A DNA stretch of 64,000 nucleotides from Bin87 sp963668585 (GCA_963668585.1 OY764869.1:3224001-3288000); one strand, 5' to 3'. Numbered from the stretch's first letter, positions 8,724 through 17,936 are shown. A program made the numbers and translations. Notes: generated by a model not told the origin, from the sequence alone.

Positions 8724-8752
8724 TTGCTAGCCAGCCCGGTCAGTGCTAAAAT
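8724..8752 (+). promoter_or_regulatory. Promoter of tRNA-Asn
   Basis: TTGCTA at 8724-8729, a 17-bp spacer and the extended -10 TGCTAAAAT (8744-8752). Transcription would begin near 8759, about 40 nt upstream of the mature tRNA. Confidence 0.65.
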
Positions 8753-8800
8753 CGAAGACCGTTGCCAGCACAAAGATGCTTCTCAAGGCAATTGTACCGT

Positions 8801-8875
8801 TCCCCTGTAGCTCAGCGGTAGAGCGGGCGGCTGTTAACCGCTAGGTCGTAGGTTCGAATCCTACCAGGGGAGCCA
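8801..8875 (+). tRNA. tRNA-Asn (GTT anticodon)
   Basis: Full cloverleaf: acceptor stem TCCCCTG / CAGGGGA, D arm GCTC..GAGC, anticodon loop CTGTTAA with GTT at 8833-8835, T arm GTAGG-TTCGAAT-CCTAC. The discriminator G at 8872 is followed by an encoded CCA (8873-8875). Confidence 0.97.
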
Positions 8876-9231
8876 CTCCTGTTACACCTGTCCACTGCCA
8901 CGTCTTGCCCGCCGGCGGACCTCCTGCCACCCAACCGGGCGCGTCCGTTCGTGGGCCGATCCCCCTGTTCTGGCCGTTTATCTCCTGCAAAACGGCACGA
9001 CCGTGCGCCTCTGTTTGTAGCAAACGGCCCACTGGCCTTGGCAAGTCACCGAGCGTCTCCCGGCCGAGCGTTCGAAGCCTGAACAGGCACACCGTAGCTC
9101 AATCCCTTCCCGGCCGCCCAGTGTCACGACGTTGGTGTCGGCGGTGCGTTGAGCATACGAGCGCCATCCCATACACGCGCGACTGACGCACATTTCCGGC
9201 CTCTATTGTGCATATATGCCCGGGTATCAGG

Positions 9232-9259
9232 ATGACTGTTTCTGAATCTGTGCTAAAAT
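9232..9259 (+). promoter_or_regulatory. Promoter of the branched-chain-type ABC operon
   Basis: The extended -10 TGCTAAAAT lies at 9251-9259, with a weak ATGACT -35 at 9232-9237. It is the third copy of this nonamer within about 560 bp. The leader to the ATG at 9316 is about 50 nt. Confidence 0.55.
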
Positions 9260-9315
9260 CGAAAATTAAGATACCTGTTGCACTGTTTGGGATACTGAAA
9301 TTGCAGGAGTAAATC

Positions 9316-11766
9316 ATGAGTGAGCTAATTGCCAAACGTATCTTCCCCATCGCCCTGATCCTCTCGCTGGTTGCCGTTCTGGTTGCTTGCGGCGACGGCG
9401 CGGCGCCCACGACGGATAGCGCACCGGCCCCCGCGGCCACTCAACCCAGTTCCGGAGACCCGGCTCGGACCGGGGGTGCCAGCGAGTCCACCGCGCCGCC
9501 TCCCGCGCCCACCGAATCATCGCCGGTGATGACCTCAACCGAACCTTTCCGCATCGGCGTGATGGAATCGCTCACCGGCCCCGGCGAAACCTACGGCACC
9601 GTATCCGACCAGGCCAAGCGGATGGCGATGGACGAAATCAACGCCGCCGGCGGCATCAACGGTCGCATGCTCGAACTCATCGTCGAAGACTCCAAGTGCT
9701 CCGCTCAGGACGCGATCACAGCCTACAACAAGCTCACCGAAGTTGACCGCGTGAAGATCATTCTCGGCACCTCATGCAGCGGCGCGATGCTCGGTGCCGC
9801 GCCTCTGGCCGAAGCCGACGGCGTCGTGCTGTTCTCCGGTTTGGCCACCAACCCTGACATCGCCAATGCCGGGGACTACATCTTCCGCACCGCCATGAAC
9901 GACCTCCAGGTCGGCGTGGATACCGCCAACGTGATCTGGGCCGACGGCGCGCGTAAACTCGCGACCATCACCGAGACCACCGACTACGCCGAAGGCGTCC
10001 GTCGCGTCACCGCCGAGCATTTCGTCGGACTCGGCGGAGACATCGTCGCCGAGGAACGCTACGCATCCGACGTGACCGACTTCCGCAGCCAGTTGACCAA
10101 GATCATCGGCGCAAACCCCGATGCAATCCACATCGCCGCCCAGTCCGAATTTTCCGGCGGCACCGTCGTCAAGCAGGTCAGGGAACTGGGATACGACGGA
10201 CCCCTCTATTCCGAAATCGTGCCCGTCGGCGCCACCGCCCTTGAAGTGGCCGGCGACGCCGCCACCGGCCTCAAGGCCATCACCGCCGAACTCGACCCGG
10301 CCAACCCCAGGAGCCAGGAGGTTCTCAACAACTTCCGTGACCGTTACAACTACGTGACCCTCCCCTGGTATCTGGCCTCCGGTTACGACGACGTCTATAT
10401 CACCGCCGAATGCCTGCGCATCACCAACGATGACCAGGATGCCGACGGTTTCCGCGATTGCCTGTACAACATCACCTGGAGCGGCGCAATCGGCGAAGAC
10501 TACAGCTTCGACTCCGACGGAGAGGTGGTCGGACTGGCCAACGCAGTCGTCGAAGTCCTACCTGTCTCCGAGCGTTCCGACACCAATAACGGCTATCGGA
10601 TTCTCGGAGCGGCGTACAGTTGCAGCGACCCTGATTTCGCTCTCTCCCACCCCGCAGTATGTGGGGAGCGGATCGACGAACCCTTCCGCATCGGCGCAAT
10701 GGACGCCCTGACCGGCCCCGCCGAAACCTACGGCAACCCCCTCATCCAGTCCAAGCTGCTGGCCGTGGAGGAAATCAACGCCGCCGGCGGCATCAATGGC
10801 CGTATGCTGGAACTCATCCCAGAAGACTCCAAGTGCGCCGCTCAGGACGCCATCACCGCTTACAACAAGCTCACCGACGTGGACGGCGTGAGAATCATCC
10901 TCGGCACCACCTGCAGCGGGGCCATGCTCGGCGCTGCGCCTCTGGCCGAAGCCGAGGGCGTCATCATGCTCTCCGCATCCGCCACCAGCCCGGACATCGC
11001 CACCGCCGGAGATTACATCTTCCGCACCGCCATCAACGACAACCAGTTGGGAATCGACACCGGCAACACCATCTACGTTGACGGCCATCGCACCCTGGCG
11101 ACCATCACGGAATCCACCGACTACGCCGAGGGCGCGCGCCGCACCACGGTCGCCCACTTCGAGGGACTCGGTGGCAGCGTCGTCGCCGGCGAAAGTTACA
11201 GCGGGGAGATCACCGATTTCCGCAGCCAGCTGACCAAGCTCATCGCCGACAATCCCGACGCCATCTACCTGGCTCCGCAGCAGGAATTCTCCGCCGGCAC
11301 CGTCATGAAGCAACTTCGCGAACTCGGTTACGACGGTCCCATATACGCTGAAACCGTCGCCACCGGTCCCGAGGCCCTCGGCATCGCCGGGGACGCGGCC
11401 ACCGGCATGAAGGCCATCATCCCCAATCCGGAACTCACCACCCAGACCGGCATGGATTTCCTGGACAACTTCCGGGCCCGTTGGGGTCGTGTCGCCACCA
11501 TCCCCTGGTTCCAGGCCTCCGCCTACGATGACGTGTACATCGCAGCCGAGTGTCTGGCGCAAACCGGCGACGACCAGGATGCCAACGGTTTCCGTGATTG
11601 CCTGAACAATCTCACCCGCGACGGCGCAATCGGCGAAAACTACGGTTTCGACGCCAACGGTGACCTTGCCGGACTCAGCAACGTCGTCGTCCAGATCCTG
11701 CCCCTGGCACAACGCAACGACGACAACCTCGGCTACACCGTGCTGGGCCAGGCCCCCACTCCCTAG
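9316..11766 (+). CDS. ABC substrate-binding lipoprotein with two tandem Peripla_BP_6 domains
   Basis: 816 aa, twice the usual length of a Leu/Ile/Val-type binding protein. The signal peptide ends in the lipobox VLVAC (Cys25) and is followed by a Pro/Ala/Ser/Thr linker. Two complete type I binding domains follow at about 76-445 and 454-812. Both contain PFRIG.M..LTGP, the identical block INAAGGINGRMLEL, EDSKC.AQDAITAYNKLT and TDFRSQLTK, so this is an internal tandem duplication. AGGAG (9304-9308) precedes the ATG. It heads the operon with two permease and two ATPase genes. Whether one chain presents two ligand sites to a single transporter is inference; the ligand is unknown. Confidence 0.93.
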   Translation: MSELIAKRIFPIALILSLVAVLVACGDGAAPTTDSAPAPAATQPSSGDPARTGGASESTAPPPAPTESSPVMTSTEPFRIGVMESLTGPGETYGTVSDQAKRMAMDEINAAGGINGRMLELIVEDSKCSAQDAITAYNKLTEVDRVKIILGTSCSGAMLGAAPLAEADGVVLFSGLATNPDIANAGDYIFRTAMNDLQVGVDTANVIWADGARKLATITETTDYAEGVRRVTAEHFVGLGGDIVAEERYASDVTDFRSQLTKIIGANPDAIHIAAQSEFSGGTVVKQVRELGYDGPLYSEIVPVGATALEVAGDAATGLKAITAELDPANPRSQEVLNNFRDRYNYVTLPWYLASGYDDVYITAECLRITNDDQDADGFRDCLYNITWSGAIGEDYSFDSDGEVVGLANAVVEVLPVSERSDTNNGYRILGAAYSCSDPDFALSHPAVCGERIDEPFRIGAMDALTGPAETYGNPLIQSKLLAVEEINAAGGINGRMLELIPEDSKCAAQDAITAYNKLTDVDGVRIILGTTCSGAMLGAAPLAEAEGVIMLSASATSPDIATAGDYIFRTAINDNQLGIDTGNTIYVDGHRTLATITESTDYAEGARRTTVAHFEGLGGSVVAGESYSGEITDFRSQLTKLIADNPDAIYLAPQQEFSAGTVMKQLRELGYDGPIYAETVATGPEALGIAGDAATGMKAIIPNPELTTQTGMDFLDNFRARWGRVATIPWFQASAYDDVYIAAECLAQTGDDQDANGFRDCLNNLTRDGAIGENYGFDANGDLAGLSNVVVQILPLAQRNDDNLGYTVLGQAPTP

Positions 11767-11793
11767 CGCCTTGCGCAAATCCGCCCAACGCAC

Positions 11794-11823
11794 GGGGCCG
11801 GCCGTTCCAGGTCGGCCGGCCCC
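11794..11823 (+). terminator. Terminator-like hairpin after the binding-protein gene
   Basis: A perfect 10-bp stem GGGGCCGGCC / GGCCGGCCCC encloses a 10-nt loop. No clear T-run follows, so it may attenuate rather than end transcription, leaving the binding protein more abundant than the downstream permeases. Confidence 0.5.
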
Positions 11824-11879
11824 TCCGTGATATTATTCCAACAACGTGAATCACCCATAACTCATGTGAGGACATATCC

Positions 11880-13262
11880 GTGTCCAGTCAACGTGAAAGC
11901 GCCCGCGGCCTGCCGAGATTGATCAACATCCCCGGTACGCGGGTGTTGGCCTACGCCGTGGCCGCTCTCGTGGTCGCCTACATCGCGTGGAAAATCGGGC
12001 AATCCCCGCCGCAAGCCCTGCAGTTCGCTTTCAACGGCCTTGCCGTCGGCGCGGTGTATGCCCTGCTCGCCATGGGTTTCACCCTGGTGTACAGCACCGT
12101 CTGGTTCTTCGACCTCTACTACGGTGCCGCCGCCGCCCTCGGAGCCTACGGCGTATTCTACCTGCGCACCTCCACCGCGCTCGGCAGCCGCGCCGATATC
12201 AACAGCGTTTATGTCAACGTGGTTTTCGCCATCATCGTCGCCGGCGTCGTCGCCTGGACCCTCCACACCGTCCTCCATTCGCGCTTCCGTGGCCGCGGCC
12301 ACCCGAATGCCATTGTCGGGGTTGTGGGTGTGGTGGCCGGCTTGGCGGGAGCCTACGCCGGCATCGTTCTGTCCCACCCCGCCATCCTTCACCTGACCCT
12401 CAGCCCCGCGGTGGGAGCGGTTGTAGCCGTTGCCGCCGTCTTCCTGTTGTACCGCGCCGTTCAGACGGTGTTCCCCACCATCAGTCCGGTGATTTTCACC
12501 GCCATCACGGGACTGCCCGCCGCCGCTCTCGGAGCCTGGTGCGGCTACCTGGTCGCCGGATCCCCCGGCGCCGGCCTCTATCTGAGTTGGGCCGTATCCT
12601 GCCTGCTCGCCGGATGCGTCGGCCTCGCGCTGTACCGTGGACTGTACGCGTACATGCGGCAGCGCGCCCGTTCGCCGCTGATCATGTTGGTGGCGTCCCT
12701 CGGCATCCTGCTGGCGGTTGCCGCATTCATCGTCATCGTCTTTGACAGCGCGCCCCGGCCACTGCCCAACGCTTTCGGCGGCGCGCCCTTGGAGGTGCTC
12801 GGAGCCCGCATCAAGGGATTCAACGTATTCGCCGTCGGCGTCGCGCTGGCCGGTTTCGCCGTATTGTGGTTGCTGCTCAAGCAGACCTCTTTCGGCCGCG
12901 CCGTCCGCGCCATCGGCGACGACGAAGAGGTCTCCAAGGTCGTGGGCATCAACACCACCGTGATCATCGCCGCCGTCTTTTTCATCGGCGCAATGTACGC
13001 CGCCATGGCCGGCATCCTCACTGGCCACGACACCGCCGTCCAGCCGCGCATGGGACTGCTGCTGCTCCTGAAGGGATGGATCGCCTCCGTCGTGGGCGGC
13101 ATCGGCAACCTCTATGGAGCCATCGTCGGCGGTTTCGCCCTGGGCGTCGTGGAGCAGTTCGGAATCTGGGACCTGGCCGGCGAGTGGAAAGACGCCATCG
13201 CATTCATCCTGTTGATCCTGTTCCTGTCCTTCTGGCCTCAGGGCCTCCTGCCCAGGCGGTGA
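11880..13262 (+). CDS. livH: Branched-chain-type ABC permease LivH, enlarged
   Basis: 460 aa, compared with about 290-310 for ordinary LivH. After an N-terminal helix the canonical start NGLAVGAVYALLAMGFTLVYST appears near residue 50. An additional hydrophobic block of roughly 150 residues then follows before the normal family resumes with RARSPLIMLVASLG and the cytoplasmic EAA-like loop FGRAVRAIGDDEEVSKVVGI, ending with GGIGNLYGAIVGG. The extra block is rich in Ala/Val/Gly and probably adds several membrane helices. The start is GTG at 11880 with GAGG at 11868-11871. It is the inner-membrane partner of LivM, four nucleotides upstream of it. Confidence 0.88.
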   Translation: MSSQRESARGLPRLINIPGTRVLAYAVAALVVAYIAWKIGQSPPQALQFAFNGLAVGAVYALLAMGFTLVYSTVWFFDLYYGAAAALGAYGVFYLRTSTALGSRADINSVYVNVVFAIIVAGVVAWTLHTVLHSRFRGRGHPNAIVGVVGVVAGLAGAYAGIVLSHPAILHLTLSPAVGAVVAVAAVFLLYRAVQTVFPTISPVIFTAITGLPAAALGAWCGYLVAGSPGAGLYLSWAVSCLLAGCVGLALYRGLYAYMRQRARSPLIMLVASLGILLAVAAFIVIVFDSAPRPLPNAFGGAPLEVLGARIKGFNVFAVGVALAGFAVLWLLLKQTSFGRAVRAIGDDEEVSKVVGINTTVIIAAVFFIGAMYAAMAGILTGHDTAVQPRMGLLLLLKGWIASVVGGIGNLYGAIVGGFALGVVEQFGIWDLAGEWKDAIAFILLILFLSFWPQGLLPRR

Positions 13263-13266
13263 TGCC

Positions 13267-14322
13267 ATGCCCATCGATGCACAACGCCTGCGTGAGATGG
13301 CCGCGCTGGCCCGCAACCCCCGTCAGGTAGCCCGCTATGCTCGCAGCAACCTGGAACTGTGGGCCAACCTCTTCATCATCGGCTGGGCCATCGCCTTCCT
13401 GCTGTGGCAGGGTGTCGGCTTCGCGGTGATTGTCGGCACCGTTTTCGCCATCTGGGCCATCCTGTCCGTCAGCCTCAACCTCGTCGTCGGATTCACCGGT
13501 CTGCTGTCCGTCGGACACATCGGTTTCTTCGGCATCGGCGCGTACACCATGGCCGTCCTGACTTCCAACCCGGCCTACGAGCAGTTGCGCACCGAGGCGA
13601 TTCCCATTTTCGGCTGGCCATTCTTCGCCGCGCTGCCGATATGCGCCTTGCTGGCCGGACTGGCTGCGATCCTCGTAGGTGTGGTGTTCAACCGTTTCCG
13701 CGACGACATTTTCGTGCTGGTGTCCTTCGGATTTGCCATCATCTCTTTCAACGTGTTCCTCAACCTGCGGCCGGTCACGCGTGGCGCGTTCGGAATCCAC
13801 GAGATCGCCCGCCCTCAGATCGGCGGTTGGGTATTCGACGGCGAGTTGGAGTTCCTGCTTCTGTGCCTCGTATTCCTCGCCATCATCGTACTGATTTCCT
13901 GGTTCATCGTCACCTCATCCTTCGGGCGCGTTCTCACCGCAATCCGCGAGGACGAGCAGGCCATCGAGGTGTTCGGCTACCGCGCCACCCACTACAAGCT
14001 TGCGGTGTGGGTGATCTCAGCGATGATGGCCGGTATCGCCGGCGGACTCTTCAGCAGTTGGACTACCTTCATTGATCCCAATTCCTTTATCCTGCTCGAA
14101 TCGGTGCTGCTGGTATCCATCGTTATTCTCGGCGGCCTCGCCACCATCTGGGGTTCCCTCCTCGGCGCAATGTCCTTCGTCCTCCTCGAAGAGGGCATGC
14201 GCTTTATCCCGTTCCTGCCCACTGAGTACATCGGGCAGGCCCGCCAGGTCGTCCTCGGCGTTCTCCTCGTTCTGCTCATGTTGTTCCGTCCCCAGGGATT
14301 GGTAGGGAGGTATCGCTTGTGA
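13267..14322 (+). CDS. livM: Branched-chain-type ABC permease LivM
   Basis: 351 aa polytopic membrane protein of the LivM family: SLNLVVGFTGLLSVGHIGFFGIGAYT near residue 60-85 is the family signature, and SFGRVLTAIREDEQAIEVFGYRATHYK is the cytoplasmic coupling loop that docks on the ATPases. It forms the channel with LivH. The ATG at 13267 lies 4 nt after the livH stop, and the stop overlaps the livG GTG as GTGA, indicating coupled translation. Confidence 0.92.
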   Translation: MPIDAQRLREMAALARNPRQVARYARSNLELWANLFIIGWAIAFLLWQGVGFAVIVGTVFAIWAILSVSLNLVVGFTGLLSVGHIGFFGIGAYTMAVLTSNPAYEQLRTEAIPIFGWPFFAALPICALLAGLAAILVGVVFNRFRDDIFVLVSFGFAIISFNVFLNLRPVTRGAFGIHEIARPQIGGWVFDGELEFLLLCLVFLAIIVLISWFIVTSSFGRVLTAIREDEQAIEVFGYRATHYKLAVWVISAMMAGIAGGLFSSWTTFIDPNSFILLESVLLVSIVILGGLATIWGSLLGAMSFVLLEEGMRFIPFLPTEYIGQARQVVLGVLLVLLMLFRPQGLVGRYRL

Positions 14323-15077
14323 CCACGAACCAGCCTGACCGGACCGAATACGCCCTCGAAACCCAGTCCATCTCAAAGCATTTCGGCGCCGTCCACGCCG
14401 TTGACGAACTGAGCCTGTCCATCCCGCGACAGGGCACCACCAGCATCGTGGGACCCAACGGGTCCGGTAAATCCACCCTGGTCAACCTCCTGAGTGGCGT
14501 CCTCCCACTGGACGGCGGCATGGTCATCATCGACGGCGAGGGTCTCCGCGTCGTCAAAGCCCACGAAACTCCCGGGCACGGCCTGACCCGCACCTTCCAG
14601 GAAGTCCGGTTATTCGACCAGATCACCGTGTGGGACAACATCATGGTCGTCCTCACCGAACGCCGTCTTTTCCCCTCACTGTTCGAGCGCGCCAAATCCG
14701 CAAATCGCCAGAAGGCCCAGCGCATCCTGGAAAACGTCGGCATGTGGGACAAGCGCGACGCCCTCGCCATGAACCTGTCCTACGGCCAGCGCAAACTTCT
14801 CGAAATCGGACGCGCCATGGCCATGGACGTCAACACCTACCTCTTCGACGAGCCTTTCGCCGGCCTGTTCCCACAGATGCTGGAGGTAGTCAAGGACATC
14901 ATGAAACAGATGCGCGCCGACGGCCACACCATCGTGTTTATATCCCACAACATGGACATCGTCCGCGAACTCTCCGACCGCATCATCGTGCTGGACAGCG
15001 GTTCCCTGCTCGCCGCCGGTGAGGTCGATACCGTCCTGAACAGCGAAGAAGTAATCGAAGCCTACCTGGGCGCCTGA
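14319..15077 (+). CDS. livG: Branched-chain-type ABC ATPase LivG
   Basis: 252 aa. Walker A GPNGSGKS at 45-52, signature LSYGQ at 153-157, Walker B YLFDEP ending at 179, and the C-terminal H-loop in FISHNMDI. It shares GHGLTRTFQEVRLFD with LivG rather than LivF. The GTG start at 14319 overlaps the livM stop and is preceded by a strong AGGGAGG (14304-14310). It powers transport together with LivF. Confidence 0.93.
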   Translation: MTTNQPDRTEYALETQSISKHFGAVHAVDELSLSIPRQGTTSIVGPNGSGKSTLVNLLSGVLPLDGGMVIIDGEGLRVVKAHETPGHGLTRTFQEVRLFDQITVWDNIMVVLTERRLFPSLFERAKSANRQKAQRILENVGMWDKRDALAMNLSYGQRKLLEIGRAMAMDVNTYLFDEPFAGLFPQMLEVVKDIMKQMRADGHTIVFISHNMDIVRELSDRIIVLDSGSLLAAGEVDTVLNSEEVIEAYLGA

Positions 15078-15139
15078 CTCATTCCACCACCGTCCACGGC
15101 AATCCGCCACATCCCACGCTCACAGTTCCCCTACCTTCC

Positions 15140-15162
15140 CCGCTCATGGGGAGCCCGTCGAA
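15140..15162 (+). repeat. Degenerate R2 repeat between livG and livF
   Basis: CCGCTCATGGGGAGCCCGTC resembles the R2 units at 178 and 23364 but differs at about four positions. It lies in the 104-bp gap before livF. Confidence 0.4.
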
Positions 15163-15181
15163 CCACGCCGAGATCACACCC

Positions 15182-15913
15182 ATGGAAACCAACACCAACC
15201 CACCGCTCCTCGAACTCACCGACATCTCGGTGGCCTACGGAGCAGTGCAGGCGCTGACCGACGTCTCCATGCAAGTCCAACCCGGCGAGGTCGTCGCCGT
15301 GATGGGACCCAACGGCGCTGGCAAATCCACCGTCCTCAAGGCCGTCATGGGTCTGGCTCCCGTGGTGTCCGGCACGGTGTACTGGCGTCAACAGCGCCTC
15401 GCCGCCGAAACCCACGAAATCGTCAAGGAAGGCATCGCCTTCGTTCCCCAGGGCCGCCGCGTCTTCACCCATTTGTCCATCACCGAAAACCTGGAGATGG
15501 GTTGCATCTACCTGGGCGACCGCGCTGAGAAAACCCGCCGCCTCGATTCCGTGATGGAACTGTTCCCGGTCCTCTACGAAAAACGCCGCGATTATGCCAG
15601 CCAGATGTCCGGCGGCCAACAGCAGATGCTCGCCCTCGGTAGAGGCCTGATGGCCGCGCCCGAAATGCTGCTGCTCGATGAACCCACCCTCGGCCTGGCC
15701 CCCATAATCGTCAAAGAAGTGTTCCAGAAGGTCGCCGAGATCAGCGAGCGACTCAACACCACCATCATGGTCGTGGAGCACAACATCAAGGGAGTCCTGG
15801 ACATCGTTGACCGCGCGTATGTCCTCGACAAGGGCGCCGTCGTCCACAACGGAACGCCCCAATCCATCCGCGACACCGATATTCTCACCCAGGTATTCCT
15901 CGGCAGCGCCTAG
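15182..15913 (+). CDS. livF: Branched-chain-type ABC ATPase LivF
   Basis: 243 aa. Walker A GPNGAGKS at 42-49, signature SGGQQ at 143-147, Walker B MLLLDEPTLGLAP and the H-loop in VVEHNIKG. LLELTDISVAYG at the N-terminus is the LivF pattern. The ATG at 15182 is preferred over one at 15146, because the upstream 36 nt come from a repeat-derived spacer. Second ATPase of the Liv transporter and last gene of the operon. Confidence 0.92.
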   Translation: METNTNPPLLELTDISVAYGAVQALTDVSMQVQPGEVVAVMGPNGAGKSTVLKAVMGLAPVVSGTVYWRQQRLAAETHEIVKEGIAFVPQGRRVFTHLSITENLEMGCIYLGDRAEKTRRLDSVMELFPVLYEKRRDYASQMSGGQQQMLALGRGLMAAPEMLLLDEPTLGLAPIIVKEVFQKVAEISERLNTTIMVVEHNIKGVLDIVDRAYVLDKGAVVHNGTPQSIRDTDILTQVFLGSA

Positions 15914-15915
15914 CC

Positions 15916-15955
15916 TCGCCACGTTGCGCGCCATCGTCGTCTCTGCGCGTGGCGA
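15916..15955 (+). terminator. Possible hairpin after livF
   Basis: An 8-bp stem TCGCCACG / CGTGGCGA encloses a 24-nt GC-rich loop, starting 3 nt after the livF stop. There is no T-run. Weak evidence. Confidence 0.3.
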
Positions 15956-16084
15956 CAGGTGGAAATGCCGGGGCGGGCCCTGATCATCGAGTTCTTGAGC
16001 CAGGGCAGCGCCGATTCCCAAGGCGGCCATCATCCACACCCCCTACTGGAACCCAACCAACGAGTACGGTGCGGCTCTGCTCCA

Positions 16085-17014
16085 CTAATCTCGGCGTCTC
16101 AGCAGGTAAGCCAGCGTCACCAACACCGCCAGCAAAACCGCCATCAATCCGGTTTCGATTACTACGATAGTGCCCAACCGGTTGTTTCCCTGACCCGAAT
16201 CAACTACTTCTGACCCTTGCTCCGGTCTGGCGGTAGGAATCCCCTCAGTGTAATTTCCCGGAGTAGTTATCAGTACCTCGGCGGTGCTGATGCCTCCTCC
16301 AGGTTGTTGGCAGGTCATTTCCCCCTTCAGATTGACGGCGCCGGGATCCACCGCCTCCAGCGTCCACTCTACATATTCGGGGTCGAGCGCCTGTGTTCCC
16401 ACCACCCGGGCCGTCCCGTCTCCTTCCATGTTGAGTGTCCAACTACCCGGCTCGGTGCCGACTCCCACAAACCATACCTGGAAATGATCGCCCACCGACA
16501 CCTGCCGACCGCTCACGCTCAAGTGCGACGTGCAAAAGTCCACGGCCGGCTGTGATGCACCATCGGATTCAGCGTCGGGTTCCGCTGGCAGCACCGTCAG
16601 GGTCAATGTGTCGTTCCCATCGCCGGGCTTCTGACAGACCATGCTGACCACCAGGGTGACCTGACCTTCGGTTTCGCCCACGACGACCCACTCAACCAAC
16701 TTCGCGCCCGAGTCTATTTCCTTAGCGCCCCACAGACTTACAGACCCGGCGCCGTCGATCTCAAGACTCCAGGTGTCCGGCTCCACACCCCCACCCCAAA
16801 CCCAAAAGCGCACCGGTTCTCCAACTTTGACGGTCTCGCTCTCCGCGCTCAACGCCACGATGCAAACGTCGTCCGTCTGCTCCGTTGTTCGCGGCGTCCC
16901 ATCCTGCGCCGAAACCGGCGTCTGCGCAATCAGCCAGCCGATCAGGATGACAACGCCCGCTAGCGCCAACCACCAGGCTGCCGGAAAAGCGATCTGCAGC
17001 GGCGCACCGCCCAT
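16085..17014 (-). CDS. Exported protein with two Cys-paired beta repeats and a C-terminal membrane anchor
   Basis: 309 aa, family not recognised. The N-terminus has a signal sequence (AWWLALAGVVILIGWLIAQ, then a likely cleavage site in PVSAQ). Two tandem domains of about 90-100 aa follow. Each starts with a DVC/DFC cysteine and a V.VG(E/D) segment, contains EP.(T/S)W(S/T)L near the middle and EW near the end, and ends with a second Cys followed by QKPGDG or QQPGGG. One disulfide per domain and an Ig-like/CARDB-like beta sandwich are plausible. A linker then leads to one C-terminal helix and LRRRD, so it should sit on the outer face of the membrane. ATG 17014 has GAGG 7 nt upstream. Confidence 0.75.
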   Translation of the reverse strand: MGGAPLQIAFPAAWWLALAGVVILIGWLIAQTPVSAQDGTPRTTEQTDDVCIVALSAESETVKVGEPVRFWVWGGGVEPDTWSLEIDGAGSVSLWGAKEIDSGAKLVEWVVVGETEGQVTLVVSMVCQKPGDGNDTLTLTVLPAEPDAESDGASQPAVDFCTSHLSVSGRQVSVGDHFQVWFVGVGTEPGSWTLNMEGDGTARVVGTQALDPEYVEWTLEAVDPGAVNLKGEMTCQQPGGGISTAEVLITTPGNYTEGIPTARPEQGSEVVDSGQGNNRLGTIVVIETGLMAVLLAVLVTLAYLLRRRD

Positions 17015-17222
17015 CGGACGCCTCGATTTATGGAATACCGGATCACTGGCCACGAGGATGATACGAAAAACACCCTGACTGGGATTCACCCGCTGCTCCC
17101 ACCCACCGCCGGACGGAAACCTGTTGAACGCAGCCGGCAGTTGCCATCGCCAAATCTGTGATACCCGGAGGCCACCAAAAAGGGGATTACATACTTGTGG
17201 ACATCGACGGAGAGTAGGATCG

Positions 17223-17609
17223 TCAGCCTTCCCATAGGCGCGATTCTTGTGCGAACACATTTTCAACCACAAAGTTGATTGTTTCCCCGTCACGGCGATA
17301 CAGCGGTTCTCTCCGAGTCCGTACTTGACGTTCTGCGTTGTCCAAATATTCGTCAGCGACCTTCAAGTCAAAGCCACCAGGAAGACCCCGCAGTTCCCTT
17401 CGTAACCATTTCAGGATGCCCGGCTTGTTTTGGATGCCGAACGACCGCCGGAACATGATCAATTCGACAGCCACCTGTGAGCAAAAGGCAATCCCAACCG
17501 CAGCCGTCAGGTTTGCCGGCCAATCATACTTGACTCGCATATCGTTCAGAGTTTTCCATTCGTCATCGTAACGAGAATCTAAAGTGTGGCGTATTTGCGG
17601 TAGGCTCAT
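17223..17609 (-). CDS. Unknown 128-aa protein
   Basis: No family recognised. Start ATG 17609 is supported by GAGG (17616-17619) with a 6-nt spacer and a TATAAA box just upstream; an open extension to 17819 lacks these. The sequence is mixed alpha/beta, strongly charged, with one modest hydrophobic stretch (about 30-45) and an Arg-rich C-terminal half. Its GC content is lower than the neighbours', which together with its isolation may point to acquisition from elsewhere. Confidence 0.6.
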   Translation of the reverse strand: MSLPQIRHTLDSRYDDEWKTLNDMRVKYDWPANLTAAVGIAFCSQVAVELIMFRRSFGIQNKPGILKWLRRELRGLPGGFDLKVADEYLDNAERQVRTRREPLYRRDGETINFVVENVFAQESRLWEG

Positions 17610-17936
17610 TTCTGAACCTCGTTTATAGGGCACACTCGGTAGGAACGGGGTCCACCAACCCACGCCGTCAAATCTCGCCGAAAGCAGGGACGGCGTTAAA
17701 TCTACCCACGGACCTCCGGGCGCAGCGACCCACAAATGTTGTATGGAGCCGATAAGGGGCGTCTCCAGACGGTGAATTGGTATGGCAGTCTCTGGTTTTG
17801 GGTATGACTTTCTATCCATGTTCCCCGATTATCAGTTGGCCGAGTCAAGCGTTTTCGTGTACCTAGGCATATAATTGTTATAAAAAAAGGCCGCGACACC
17901 AGCCACGGCCTTTGCAGCGTTTCGAGTTCCAGCGGA
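17610..17936. other. Gap of about 330 bp with low GC
   Basis: No credible gene. It holds the putative promoter of the 128-aa gene on its left side and, near 17880-17913, the terminator of the NHL gene. Confidence 0.5.
17880..17913 (-). terminator. Intrinsic terminator of the NHL-repeat gene
   Basis: Read on the minus strand: AAAGGCCGTG, an 8-nt loop, CGCGGCCTTT, then a run of T (complement of 17882-17888). This is a ten-base-pair stem with one G-T wobble, 24 nt after the stop codon. Confidence 0.85.

Noticed and set aside
10558..11793. Long minus-strand open frame opposite the second half of the binding protein
   Set aside because: It is Gly/Val/Asp-rich shadow sequence of a well-supported gene; no ribosome site or family pattern.
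11862..13316. Long minus-strand open frame (484 codons) opposite livH
   Set aside because: Composition is Gly/Asp/Gln-rich without domains, and it mirrors a clear permease on the plus strand; high GC makes long antisense frames common.
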